Positions 24,699 to 33,828 of a stretch of DNA of 64,000 nt are shown in pieces (within the stretch, counting starts at the first letter, position 1; each line of letters begins with the position of its first letter). This DNA is from Pseudanabaena minima (GTDB lineage Bacteria; Cyanobacteriota; Cyanobacteriia; Pseudanabaenales; Pseudanabaenaceae). The notes beneath the pieces were generated by a model. That model saw nothing but the letters and a program-made list of their open reading frames with translations. It was not told where the DNA came from and did no database searches. Made by a program: the position numbers and the translations under genes. The stretch covers positions 1,054,001 through 1,118,000 of the forward strand of contig NZ_CP159508.1 of assembly GCF_051131155.1 (NCBI RefSeq), read 5' to 3'.

Positions 24699-25505
24699 CT
24701 ATCTTTCGTTCTTTTGGAATTTTTTCAAAAACTTTTCTAGTTCATCCGTTTGGTAATTAGCATCATGAGGATATCTTTCTCGCTGTGGTTTCCAATATAA
24801 ATAGTCACATTGAGAATTTGTAAATTGAGTATGCCCATCAAGCAACCATCCATCAATAAAGATACCTGTCAGCAAAGCGAAGGAAAAATCTGTATGCTCA
24901 ATCAAAGCATGACTAAAATTGGCATCGGTTAAATTAGCCTTTTTGAAAGAAGTTCCAGTTCTATTCTGAATTGATGCGATCAACCACTTGTAAAGATAAA
25001 AAGTGATGACCGCCGAAATAATCATTGGTATTAAAAAAAAGAACGCCCCTGTAAAGCTGATGAAAGTAAACCCTAGCGTTAGTCCAGTCATCATTGCTAA
25101 TAAAATACCAAGGCTTGCATCACCAAATAAATTAGTGATTTTAGCGAATTTTTCAAAAACAAGAGATTGTAACATCAGTAAAACAAAAGGAATAATACTG
25201 GCAAGAAAGCCACTTATTTTTCTGTAGCTATCTCCGAACCAGCCAAATAGAATGCTGTCAATCCCGACGATCACCAGACTAAAGGCAATCATAGCGATCG
25301 CGCCAATAATTACTGTGAGAATGGAAGTATTGATTTGTTTTTGAGTCTGCCCTGTAACAACACGCTCAAAATTTGTCCCAACTAAAATCGCCTTTGTAAA
25401 ATCACATCCCCGCAAATCTGAACCACTAAAATCGGCTCCAGTCAGATCAAGCCCCACAAAAGATTGATCTTGCAAATTTTGGTTGTTATAGTTTGGTAGG
25501 TTCAT
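24699..25505 (-). CDS. Pentapeptide-repeat membrane protein
   Basis: 268 aa. The N-terminal pentapeptide run (LTGADFSGSDLRGCDFTKAILVGTNF) is followed by four or five hydrophobic spans (about residues 62-170). A second short pentapeptide run follows (KANLTDANFSHALIEHTDFSFALL), then an acidic-basic tail. Such combined proteins are common in cyanobacteria; the repeats form a beta-helix and the membrane part is of unknown role. It is followed by aspS on the same strand but with its own spacing. Confidence 0.8.
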   Translation of the reverse strand: MNLPNYNNQNLQDQSFVGLDLTGADFSGSDLRGCDFTKAILVGTNFERVVTGQTQKQINTSILTVIIGAIAMIAFSLVIVGIDSILFGWFGDSYRKISGFLASIIPFVLLMLQSLVFEKFAKITNLFGDASLGILLAMMTGLTLGFTFISFTGAFFFLIPMIISAVITFYLYKWLIASIQNRTGTSFKKANLTDANFSHALIEHTDFSFALLTGIFIDGWLLDGHTQFTNSQCDYLYWKPQRERYPHDANYQTDELEKFLKKFQKNER

Positions 25506-25583
25506 ACTTCAACTTGTGTAGGCAATATCTTCACAATTTGCTAAGGTGAAGGTTAACATAGCTGTAACTTTTAGATCAATCTC

Positions 25584-26540
25584 ATGACAGCAGTACCGAC
25601 GGTTCGCACTCACCGATTGACAAAACAGTTTGATAATCACGTTGCAGTCAATCATATCGATTTACAGATTGATCGCGGTGAAGTCTATGGACTGATTGGA
25701 CCAAATGGCGCAGGTAAGACCACATTAATTCGGATGCTTGCGGCTGCCGAAGAACCCACCGCAGGTGAAATCTATATTAACGGGGCGCGTTTTTTGCGTG
25801 GTCAAAATAATCCTGAACTGAAGCGACAACTAGGATATTTGCCCGATGATTTTCCACTTTACGACGATCTAACCGTTTGGGATTATCTCGATTACTTTGC
25901 ACGTTTGTACTTTTTACGAGATGCACAGCGATCGCAGAGATTGCATGAAGTGATCGAGCTAGTGGAGTTAGAACAGAAAAAGAATGAACTAATTGCCTCA
26001 CTCTCAAGAGGGATGAAACAACGGCTCAGCCTTGCACGCAGCATCATTCACAATCCAACTTTGCTATTACTTGACGAGCCTGTATCAGGACTTGATCCCT
26101 TAGCGCGAGTACAGGTTCGCAATATTATCAAGTCTTTGCAACAACAAGGAATGACGATCCTGATTTCATCACATATCTTGAGCGATCTTGCAGAAATCTG
26201 CACATCAATTGGAATTATGGAGCTAGGTCGTTTAGTTGAAAGCTCGCGACTGCAAGCACTATACGATCGCAGTAACCAAGATCAACAACAGATTATGATC
26301 TCCACATTAGGCAAAATTAAAGATCTAGAAGCAGTTTTAAAACAGTCAGAATTAGTGCAGGAATTAGAAGTTCTAGCTGATGCTGCCATGATAAGAGTGA
26401 GGTTTGCAGGGAGTCTTGAAGACTGTGCAGCTTTACTCAAATCTCTAATTGAGGCAGGTATTCCCATTTCCAATTTTCATCGCACTCAGGAAACTCTAGA
26501 AAATATTTTCTTAAAACTAGGTTATAAACAAACCAGCTAA
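25584..26540 (+). CDS. ABC transporter ATP-binding protein
   Basis: 318 aa. Walker A GPNGAGKTT, Q-loop region LPDDFPLYDDLT, signature LSRGMKQRLSLARSI, Walker B LLLLDEPVSGLDP and the H-loop SSHIL are all present. The extra C-terminal 90 residues match the CcmA/NatA-type (DUF4162-like) extension of exporters. No permease gene is adjacent in this window, so the substrate cannot be inferred. A strong hairpin follows the stop. Confidence 0.92.
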   Translation: MTAVPTVRTHRLTKQFDNHVAVNHIDLQIDRGEVYGLIGPNGAGKTTLIRMLAAAEEPTAGEIYINGARFLRGQNNPELKRQLGYLPDDFPLYDDLTVWDYLDYFARLYFLRDAQRSQRLHEVIELVELEQKKNELIASLSRGMKQRLSLARSIIHNPTLLLLDEPVSGLDPLARVQVRNIIKSLQQQGMTILISSHILSDLAEICTSIGIMELGRLVESSRLQALYDRSNQDQQQIMISTLGKIKDLEAVLKQSELVQELEVLADAAMIRVRFAGSLEDCAALLKSLIEAGIPISNFHRTQETLENIFLKLGYKQTS

Positions 26541-26548
26541 TATAAACC

Positions 26549-26603
26549 AAAGCCCAAGAAGAGAGTGGCGGCGCTTCGCGCCTCCACCCACTTCTTGGGC
26601 TTT
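26549..26603 (+). terminator. Hairpin terminator after the ABC gene
   Basis: AAAGCCCAAGAAG (26549-26561) pairs with its complement at 26591-26603 around a GC-rich inner arm with GCGCTTCGCGC. The 3' arm ends in TTT. It belongs to the set of long terminal hairpins with the GGCGGCGC core seen throughout the window. Confidence 0.7.
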
Positions 26604-26630
26604 ATATGTCCTAAGCAAAACTTGATTTGC

Positions 26631-26671
26631 TATACAAAACATAAAATGGCTACGCCATTTTGTGTTTTGAT
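26631..26671. repeat. Partial copy related to the 101-bp MITE
   Basis: AAAACATAAAATGGC (26636-26650) and GCCATTTTGTGTTTT (26654-26668) form a hairpin almost identical to one arm of the 101-bp elements at 56617 and 63138. It has TATAC/GATA-type ends. It lies between the ABC gene and the end of the CHASE2 gene and could terminate the latter. Confidence 0.6.
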
Positions 26672-26672
26672 A

Positions 26673-29282
26673 CTACTCTGTTGTTGGGGAAATTGCGATC
26701 GCATTAACACTATTGGCAATTACCTGTTCAGCCGCAGGTGCAGTTAGAGGTCGCGAAAATAGATATCCTTGACCAAACTCACAACCTAATTTTTTTAAAA
26801 TTTCCACCTGCTGTTGAGTTTCTACACCTTCAGCAACAACACTCATATTCAAGGTATGCGCCAACATCGTTATCGTCCGCACAATTTCGATGTTTTCTCC
26901 GCCCTCCGTCATTTGATCCACAAAGGCTCGATCTATTTTGAGAATGTTAATTGGGAAACGATGTAAATAGCTAAGGGAAGAATATCCTTGCCCAAAATCA
27001 TCAATACTCAATTGAATATTTCTCGCCCTTAATTGAGCTAATTTATTAATCGTTTGTTCTCCTTGATCCATCAATGTGCTTTCGGTAATTTCTAAACGAA
27101 TAGAACTGCCATCAATGCCAGTTTCCGCCAGAATGACATCAAGTTTCTCTAACACATCTGGTTCACGAATTTGATGACTAGCCAAATTGATGCTCATCTT
27201 TAAATTAGCCGCTTCAGGAAATTTATGCAGCCAAGTTTTTAGTTGATGACATGCTTCTTTTAAAACCCAGTCACCGACTGCCACAATCAATCCTGTATCT
27301 TCGGCAAGGGGAATAAACTCTATGGGAGAGATAAAACCACGTTTGGGATTCTTCCAGCGAATGAGTGCTTCAAATCCTGATAACTTATCTGTTTCTAAGG
27401 AGACTATTGGCTGATAGTAAAGCTCAAATTCCTGATGCTCAAGGGCATAATGGAGTTCACTCTCTAATTGCGTTAATCTCAGGGTCTGCTCATACATCTC
27501 CTGATCGAAGAGAACATAACGTCCTTTTCCTGAGGATTTAGCGCGATACATGGCAATATCAGCATCCCTCAACAAATCAACACAATTATCATAATCAGGC
27601 GTACTGATCACAATGCCAATGCTCGCGCTTGGGAAAACGGCTTCACCTTTGATGATCACAGGAGAAAGGAACTTGTTGAGAATGCGCTCGGCAACTATTA
27701 ATGCTTCACTCACATCTTGAATATCATCAACGAGAATTGTAAATTCATCTCCCCCAAGGCGAGCCACTGTATCAATGGAACGTAAGCAACTTTGCAAAAT
27801 CTCCGCGATCGCCTGCAAAAATAGATCGCCCACATTATGTCCGAGGCTATCGTTAATCATTTTGAAGCGATCTAAGTCAATAAAAAAGATTGCAAATAGA
27901 TAACTAGAATGACGTTTACTATACTTGATGGCATGTTCTACCCGATCCATAAATAGATTGCGATTGGGTAACCCCGTTAAAGCATCATGGGAAGCATCAT
28001 GGGCAAGTAGCTCGATCGAGTCGGAAAGTGCAGAATTCAGTTCTTGTAGTCGTGAAACGTACATATAGCTCTGCATCACTAACATCGAGCCAATATAAGT
28101 CAACAGAGCAGGTGCGATCGGTATCCACCAACCCGACAAGAACAGTACATAGCTTCCCCCAACAAGAAACCCTGTGCATAAAATCACTGTACCAGTTAAA
28201 AAAATTAAGCGTCTAGTTGAAAAGATCCAAATAATTGATGCCCCAATGATCGCCCAACCAGCTATCCAGATTTCTTCCCAAAGATCGGACCAAACTCTAA
28301 ACAGAGGACGATTTTCAAGTGCTGCTCCCAAGATCAATTTGACAATATTTGCTTGAAATTCTACTCCCGACATTTGAGCGGGCGAGGTAATAAAATTACT
28401 GCTATAGGGGGTATAAAAAACGTCATTGAGGCTTCCAGCTTGAGGACCAATTAAGACAATGCGATCGCGCATTAGCTGAGGATCGATGCGATTTTCTAGC
28501 ACATCTTCAAGGGAGATGTAGCGAAACTTTTGAGAGGAGCCATGATAGTTCATCAGAACTTGATATCCACCAGCATCAATCCGAATATATCCACCATCAG
28601 TACTTTCTAAAGGCTGAAAAATCGCTTCGCCAAGCTTTAAGAATCCAGATTCTGATGACTTCGGTTCTATCCCTCTATCTTTTAAATATCTAAGAGCGAT
28701 CGCTAAACCTAAACTTGGTAAACCCTCATTACCGTCAGGCATCGGATAAAGTAAAGCGCGACGCAATCTACCGTCAGGATCAACAATTACATCATTCGCC
28801 GATACTTGACCTAATGCCTTTAAAGCAGGTGGTGGATCAATAACTGTACTAAAGCGATCGCCAATACTTTTTTCAATGCCTATCAAATTGGGAGTGGTTT
28901 TGAATATCTGTTCTAATTCTGCGTAACCATCTCCCACAGGAATATCTCGATACAGGTCTAAGCCAATCACCTTGGGCTTTTGATCGCGGATTTTACTCAA
29001 AATTCGGGCAAGGATGCGGTCAGATGCGGGCCAATTGCCTAGATAGCGAATATCTGATTCTTGCACACCAACGATAATAATTCTTTCATCTACTGGCTCA
29101 GGAGGTCGCATTTGGATGTACAGGTCAAATGCAGCCCATTCAATCGGTTGTAACCAGCCTAGCCAGCGTAGTCCAAATACTAACAGGTAGATACTTCCAC
29201 TCGACAGGAAAAAACCTCCCCACTGTTGAAATCTAAGTGGCAATTTTTCCCAATTTGACTTTAAAGTTTTAATAGCGATCAT
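26673..29282 (-). CDS. CHASE2-GGDEF-EAL membrane c-di-GMP enzyme
   Basis: 869 aa. The first transmembrane helix (about 20-45) precedes an extracytoplasmic CHASE2 sensor (about 50-320), then three more helices (about 335-405). The GGDEF domain has GGDEF at 510-514 with the RxxD inhibitory site (R501, D504) five residues ahead. The EAL domain has EAL at 638-640, plus SINLASHQ, LEITES, DDFGQGYSS and VAEGVE. Both cyclase and phosphodiesterase motifs look intact, so it could make and break c-di-GMP. The signal sensed is unknown. Confidence 0.94.
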   Translation of the reverse strand: MIAIKTLKSNWEKLPLRFQQWGGFFLSSGSIYLLVFGLRWLGWLQPIEWAAFDLYIQMRPPEPVDERIIIVGVQESDIRYLGNWPASDRILARILSKIRDQKPKVIGLDLYRDIPVGDGYAELEQIFKTTPNLIGIEKSIGDRFSTVIDPPPALKALGQVSANDVIVDPDGRLRRALLYPMPDGNEGLPSLGLAIALRYLKDRGIEPKSSESGFLKLGEAIFQPLESTDGGYIRIDAGGYQVLMNYHGSSQKFRYISLEDVLENRIDPQLMRDRIVLIGPQAGSLNDVFYTPYSSNFITSPAQMSGVEFQANIVKLILGAALENRPLFRVWSDLWEEIWIAGWAIIGASIIWIFSTRRLIFLTGTVILCTGFLVGGSYVLFLSGWWIPIAPALLTYIGSMLVMQSYMYVSRLQELNSALSDSIELLAHDASHDALTGLPNRNLFMDRVEHAIKYSKRHSSYLFAIFFIDLDRFKMINDSLGHNVGDLFLQAIAEILQSCLRSIDTVARLGGDEFTILVDDIQDVSEALIVAERILNKFLSPVIIKGEAVFPSASIGIVISTPDYDNCVDLLRDADIAMYRAKSSGKGRYVLFDQEMYEQTLRLTQLESELHYALEHQEFELYYQPIVSLETDKLSGFEALIRWKNPKRGFISPIEFIPLAEDTGLIVAVGDWVLKEACHQLKTWLHKFPEAANLKMSINLASHQIREPDVLEKLDVILAETGIDGSSIRLEITESTLMDQGEQTINKLAQLRARNIQLSIDDFGQGYSSLSYLHRFPINILKIDRAFVDQMTEGGENIEIVRTITMLAHTLNMSVVAEGVETQQQVEILKKLGCEFGQGYLFSRPLTAPAAEQVIANSVNAIAISPTTE

Positions 29283-29792
29283 CTAACGAAGTTTAGTTGC
29301 ACTTGCTTGCTTAAACCTAACTTTTTATCGTAATTCCTGAGGGGTCTACAAGTTAAAGTAAGATCAGAACCGCTAAGTTTTAATACTGAAATCAAATCGC
29401 ATTGATCCTACCAAATTAATGCTTTGATGTATGCAAGCTCTTTGTCGTAAGTCCCATAATACCAACTTACAAAGGTGTGCCTAACATTTTTGTAAATTAA
29501 AAAACAAACCCAGTGAGGTCTGTAGAAACGAAAAAGGGCGAGACTATGTTTTGCCATAAAACAGTATTTTCCCTATCAGATCAAAAAAGAAGGACACGTA
29601 TAACGTGTCCTTCTTTTTTGAAATTAAGCATTATGGCTGTTTCTCTATATCCTTTAAATGAACTAATGTACATGATAAGTTAAGGCTAACAATCTACCTT
29701 TCCTTGATGCTTAACTACTAATAATTCAATAACAATATCTATTGAAAGTTAGAAGTCAATAAATAAATGTATGACAAGATAGGCAGCACAGG
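29283..29792. other. 510-bp intergenic region with one terminator
   Basis: No gene with coding character seen. It holds an AT-rich stretch, short A-rich phrases and the hairpin at 29582-29620. The part 29340-29560 could carry the divergent promoter of the CHASE2 gene or an unannotated small RNA, but I see no recognised RNA family. Confidence 0.5.
29582..29620. terminator. Bidirectional hairpin terminator
   Basis: CAAAAAAGAAGGACACG (29582-29598) pairs exactly with 29604-29620, with A- and T-runs at both ends. On the minus strand it would end the small gene at 29793-30020; on the + strand it could end an unannotated RNA. Confidence 0.75.
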
Positions 29793-30020
29793 TTACAAAA
29801 TCAAGTCCTGTAAGGGTTGTGCATGAGAAGATGTAGGCACAACTTTAAAGAGTAGGCGGGAGCCACCTCCTTGAGTACGTTGTGGTTTAGGGCGATCAGA
29901 TGGTGTATATCCTGCTTGGTAATTTGCTAAAGCAAATTCTGGTTGACCGACAACAAATATTATCCCCCCGATGAAGGCAACCGAAGCTGGCAGAATATCT
30001 TTGTATGACTTAAACAACAT
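29793..30020 (-). CDS. Small exported protein with TQGGGSR motif
   Basis: 75 aa. A hydrophobic leader (residues about 10-32, ending FALA) is followed by YQAGYTPSDRPKPQRTQGGGSR and then 20 other residues. The phrase PxRTQGGGSR is typical of the beginning of cyanobacterial DUF928 proteins, which are about three times longer. This may therefore be a truncated member whose tail has diverged, or an independent small secreted protein. Confidence 0.5.
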   Translation of the reverse strand: MLFKSYKDILPASVAFIGGIIFVVGQPEFALANYQAGYTPSDRPKPQRTQGGGSRLLFKVVPTSSHAQPLQDLIL

Positions 30021-30210
30021 ATAAATTCTGGCTCTTAAGCTACGATCAGATTTTACCTGATTTACTGGAAAAATATTACTTTATATAACTTTCTAATAAC
30101 CTTTTATAGTTTCATAATGCCTCAAAAAGTTTTTCAAGTAATTATATACCTATAACTTAAGCTTAATTTTATCTTGTTAAAGTTATGCAAAGCAATGTTA
30201 CGGAAATATT

Positions 30211-30293
30211 TTCACAACTAAAATATTTCCATTATCACTAGTGGAAATATTTTAGTTGTGAAAGTATTATTTTTGTGTTACAAAAATAATACT
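30211..30293. repeat. Two consecutive AT-rich hairpins next to tRNA-Val
   Basis: TTCACAACTAAAATATTTCC (30211-30230) pairs perfectly with 30243-30262. Directly after, AGTATTATTTTTGT (30263-30276) pairs with 30280-30293. The pair sits about 30 bp from the 3' end of tRNA-Val (minus strand), so one or both may serve as its terminator or processing structure. The rest of 30021-30321 shows no gene. Confidence 0.65.
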
Positions 30294-30321
30294 ACGAAAT
30301 CAATGAGGCTTTTATTCTAAT

Positions 30322-30393
30322 GGGCGCTGAGGGACTCGAACCCCCGACATTCTCGGTGTAAACGAGACGCTCTACCAACTGAGCTAAGCGCCC
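30322..30393 (-). tRNA. tRNA-Val (anticodon UAC)
   Basis: 72 nt on the minus strand. The acceptor arms GGGCGCT and AGCGCCC pair over 7 bp. The D arm is AGCTCAGTTGGTAGAGC, the anticodon stem TCTCG/CGAGA encloses TTTACAC with anticodon TAC, and the T arm contains GGTTCGAGTCC. CCA is not encoded. It is a standard elongator tRNA. Confidence 0.96.
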
Positions 30394-30502
30394 TTTCATT
30401 TGGTCTGTTTTTTTGACCTCACTAAATATAACAGATAGTGATCACATTTAGTCAACTTTTTTATAAGTAATTTTCAAAATTAATCTTTGGCATTTCTCAA
30501 GG

Positions 30503-30537
30503 CAATAAAAAAGGACGCAAAGCGTCCTTTTTTATTG
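30503..30537 (-). terminator. Terminator of the deaminase gene
   Basis: CAATAAAAAAGGACGC (30503-30518) pairs with 30522-30537 around AAA; the T-run lies inside the 3' arm in either direction. It is located 6 bp beyond the stop of the minus-strand deaminase gene. Confidence 0.75.
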
Positions 30538-30543
30538 TTTTTT

Positions 30544-31905
30544 CTACTTATTGACAAGTTGGTAAGCAATTTTGTTAGTACGCTCGATCAGCATTGGCAA
30601 ATCAAGGGTAGTCAATTGACCACGATCAACGACTTTACGACCATTGATAAAGCTGTAATCAACCGATGGCACAGGACAAAATATTAGGGCAGCTACCAGA
30701 TCATGATGTGCGCCTGCAAACTGCGATCGCTCAATATCAATGGCAATAAAATCTGCTGCCATATTTGGGGCGATCGCCCCAATGTCATCTCTGCCCAAAA
30801 CCTTAGCTCCACCAAGGGTTGCTACTTCCAAGATCTCTCTAGCACTCATTGATGTGGGATCACACTCATTGACCCTTGCGAGCAAAAAGGCAGTTCGCGC
30901 TTCTTGTAACAGGTTGCCAGTGTCATTAGAAGCCGAACCATCTACACCTAAACCCACAGGCACATTATGATTTAGCATTTTTCTGATGGGGGCGATGCCA
31001 CTACCTAGGCGCGTATTGCTACAGGGACAATGCGCCACCCCTGTCCCCGTGCGTCCAAATTTTGCGATCGAATCATCACTCAATTTCACACAATGGGCGT
31101 GCCACACATCATCACCCAACCAGCCAACTGACTCAGCATAATCTCCAGGTATTTTGCCAAATTTAGCGAGGCTATAGTCTACATCAGACTTATTTTCGGC
31201 AAGATGGGTATGCAATCTCACACTGGTATAGGCTCTCGCCATTTTTGCCGATTCGATCATCAAATCTGGGGACACGGAAAATGGGGAACAGGGTGCGAGA
31301 GTCATGCGTAACATGGAAAGGCGTGAAGGGTCGTGATACTGCTCGATTAATCTTTGCGAGTCTTTAAGAATGTCAGCTTCCTTCTCAACTAAAGCATCAG
31401 GTGGAAGTCCGCCTTGACTCTCGCCAACACTCATACTGCCTCGGCTAGCATGAAATCGCATCCCGATTTCTTGTATGCCAGCTATTTCGTCATCCAATTT
31501 GCAATCATTGGGATAGATATAAAGATGATCGCTAGCAGTTGTGCAACCAGATAGAATCAGTTCGGCTGCTGCCATCTGAGCGCTGATATAAATACTTTCA
31601 GAAGTAAGATTCCCCCAAATTGGGTATAGAGTTTGCAACCAGTTAAACAGGGTACAATTTTGTGCGGCGGGGATAACTTTGGTAAGAACTTGATAGAAAT
31701 GATGATGAGTATTAACTAGCCCTGGTAGGACAATATGTTTTCCATTTAAGTCCAATACTTCATCGGCGTTTTGAGGTAACTCGGCGGTGAGTCCCACCTG
31801 CTCAATCACATTATCTCTCACAAATATCGCTGCATTATGGAGCTCTCGGCGATCGCTATCCATAGTGACTAAGGTATGGATATTTTTGACTAGAAGTGTG
31901 GGCAT
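30544..31905 (-). CDS. Amidohydrolase, 8-oxoguanine deaminase type
   Basis: 453 aa. An amidohydrolase-superfamily enzyme with the metal site motifs GLVNTHHHFYQ, LHTHLAE, WHAHCVKL and GLGVDGSASND. The pattern HHHFYQ with LAPCSPFSVSP and ASDHLYIYP fits the subgroup described as 8-oxoguanine deaminases, which convert 8-oxoguanine to urate in purine salvage. Other members act on guanine, cytosine-like or triazine compounds, so the exact substrate remains an inference. It is a single gene with its own terminator. Confidence 0.82.
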   Translation of the reverse strand: MPTLLVKNIHTLVTMDSDRRELHNAAIFVRDNVIEQVGLTAELPQNADEVLDLNGKHIVLPGLVNTHHHFYQVLTKVIPAAQNCTLFNWLQTLYPIWGNLTSESIYISAQMAAAELILSGCTTASDHLYIYPNDCKLDDEIAGIQEIGMRFHASRGSMSVGESQGGLPPDALVEKEADILKDSQRLIEQYHDPSRLSMLRMTLAPCSPFSVSPDLMIESAKMARAYTSVRLHTHLAENKSDVDYSLAKFGKIPGDYAESVGWLGDDVWHAHCVKLSDDSIAKFGRTGTGVAHCPCSNTRLGSGIAPIRKMLNHNVPVGLGVDGSASNDTGNLLQEARTAFLLARVNECDPTSMSAREILEVATLGGAKVLGRDDIGAIAPNMAADFIAIDIERSQFAGAHHDLVAALIFCPVPSVDYSFINGRKVVDRGQLTTLDLPMLIERTNKIAYQLVNK

Positions 31906-31994
31906 AGATTCCGATGAATTTAAAATGTGATTCTTAATTTTTACATTAGAATTTAGTAACTAATTGTCATAGTTATAACCTTTTACGTAATTGC

Positions 31995-33038
31995 TCAACC
32001 TATAGAAAACAATGATTTGAGAGGATTCAAAGCGATAAGAATGGACTCAAAAGCAGAAAAGCCTTGTCTTTTTCCAGTATTGACAATGGAACGAACAGCC
32101 GCAAATAAGTCACGCCCCCAATCGGAGCGAAAACCATTCGTAACTTTTCTAAAAATGACACTCCAACGTAAAGCCTGTTCGCTAGAGTTATTAGTTGGCG
32201 GGATGGTGTGGTCATCCAAAAACAGAAATAAGTTTTCTCGTAATTCTAGATATCGCTTCTGTAATCTAAGTCCATCTTCTTGAGTAGGTAACAGAGCTAA
32301 AATATTGTCGAGGTCTCGATACAATCGACATCGATATTGATAACGAGTAGAGTCAGCTAAATCCGACCATCGCCTTCGCAGCACCAAAGCTCGTAGCAGC
32401 AGCTTTTTCATCCTGCCAGAGAAAATCTGGTCTCCTGCATCAATTCCATACTGACAATCTCTGAGTTGATGGGCAAGACAAACTTGCCATTCTGTCGCTG
32501 GATTGGTCTTTTGGGCGCTAAACAAATCTGATACCCACACCTCTGGTTGATGCTCTGCCATCACTTCGGCGATGACATCTGCGCCTCTAGACGGTCGGAT
32601 GATATGAAAACATACTTGTTCGTTCTGAAATACCCATTCCCATTGATTTTTACCGTTTACCCTTGCTCTGGTTTCGTCACTGCATACTAGACGAGATGTT
32701 TTTAGGGCTTGGAGTATTCCTGTCACCTCCGACTCTAGTTGTCCTTTCACCCTTGTTAAGAGATTGGCGATACCTCCTTCTGATATCTCTAAGCCAAATA
32801 CTTCACTCAGCATTTGCTGCATTCTTCCATAGCTTATACCGTGACTGTATCTCATCGTTGTCACTAGGGCAGCTATTCTTTCTCCAAAGGGACTTCCTAC
32901 TTCAAGTCCTACGGGTAATGCTGCGATTTGTTCCTGTCCACAATGCTCACACTTGCATCCATACCTTTCGATTCTGGTAACGATGGGCTTGATTGGTGGT
33001 ATATCGATCTTGTCGTATCGTTCCAGTAATACCTGCAT
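31995..33038 (-). pseudogene. IS66-family transposase, main part (frameshifted)
   Basis: 347 aa in the catalytic frame. It includes a zinc-ribbon part (YGCKCEHCG), the RNase H-like triad region (CSDETRARV, VWVSDLFSA, NNSSEQALR) and the C-terminal SLFSIG. The frame remains open upstream of the first ATG: at about 33039-33165 it encodes KRAGSIGRDGGGRQL and CAECGKEIAES, which belong to the same protein. That part joins the N-terminal frame at 33140-33349 only through a one-base shift. A transposase without companion tnpA/tnpB would fit the ISBst12-like group. Probably inactive. Confidence 0.85.
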
Positions 33039-33139
33039 TGATTCAGCGATCTCTTTCCCACATTCTGCACAACTTTTTACAGTTGCTTTGAGCGTTTGGT
33101 CTGGATTTTCACTCAGTTGACGACCTCCTCCATCTCTTC

Positions 33140-33349
33140 CTATACTTCCTGCTCGTTTGCCTTCTGTTTTTCTGGATTATTGATTTCCGCTTTAAATCCT
33201 TTGGCTGGTGGCAAACTTGAGTTCTTTGAAGTCTTCTTTGGTTTCTTTTCTAACTGCTTCTGTAGTTTTTGTAGTTCTTCCCATAACTTAACTATCAAGG
33301 CTTCTTTTGCCTCGTCTGTTAGTTCTTTTAGGTTGGGTAGTTCTTTCAT
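33140..33349 (-). pseudogene. IS66 transposase, N-terminal part
   Basis: 69 aa: a coiled-coil start (KLWEELQKLQKQLEKKPKK) followed by NSSLPPAKGFKAE, the typical IS66 opening where the family reads NSSxPPS. It ends EKQKANEQEV then TAG. Around 33160 the -1 frame continues as KRAGSIGR, so a single indel or a shift within GGCAAACGAG separates the two halves. Possible element ends are TAGTTATAACC at 31970 and its near-complement at 33668-33678; no clear target duplication was found. Confidence 0.75.
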
Positions 33350-33711
33350 TTCTTTAATTTATCAGCTTTTGCCCCTTTGTCAATTTTCCTACGTTGAGCT
33401 ATTACCCTTTTACATAGCTTTGCGTCTAAATCCCAACCAAGAGACTGATGGAGGTGCGGTGAAGTAACATCATATTTTCGCTCATCTCGGCAAATAGGTG
33501 GAATCAGGAAAAAGAAGCCGACGAAGGAAGTCAACATCAATCCAACAGGGAAGTTCTCAACAATCTCGTCATGTCTTAATATCAATCTCCTGAGTACAGG
33601 ACAAAAAATTGCCAAAGTAGAGAGAAAGGGTTCTTATATAAAGATAACCACATCAACCATAAAATACGGCTATAACTAAATATGTATTCATTGCAAAACC
33701 GCTATAGTAAA

Positions 33712-33803
33712 TATAGCAGTCCTATATCATTTGTGGATTTTTGTGGTTTGTGGAAGGACACCCCATCGGGGTGTCCTTCCACAAACCATTTAGGATTGCT
33801 ATA
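33712..33803 (+). mobile_element. 92-bp MITE-like element, copy 1
   Basis: It starts TATAGCAGTCC and ends GGATTGCTATA, imperfect terminal inverted repeats. Inside is a long hairpin, TGGTTTGTGGAAGGACACCC with its complement around ATCG. A copy of exactly the same length lies inverted at 47538-47629. No coding capacity. The flanking phrase TATAG recurs. Confidence 0.8.
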
Positions 33804-33828
33804 GCAGATTTGTTAGAGGTATCCTGTC

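Noticed and set aside
33346..33615. Open frame of 89 aa on the minus strand beside the IS66 N-terminus
   Set aside because: Odd composition, no known family, only a 4-bp overlap with the transposase start. Possibly IS flank read by chance; too weak to list as a gene.
31970..33678. Full boundaries of the IS66 element
   Set aside because: TAGTTATAACC and its near-complement could be the ends, but only about 11 bases match and no 8-bp target duplication was found, so I do not claim the limits.
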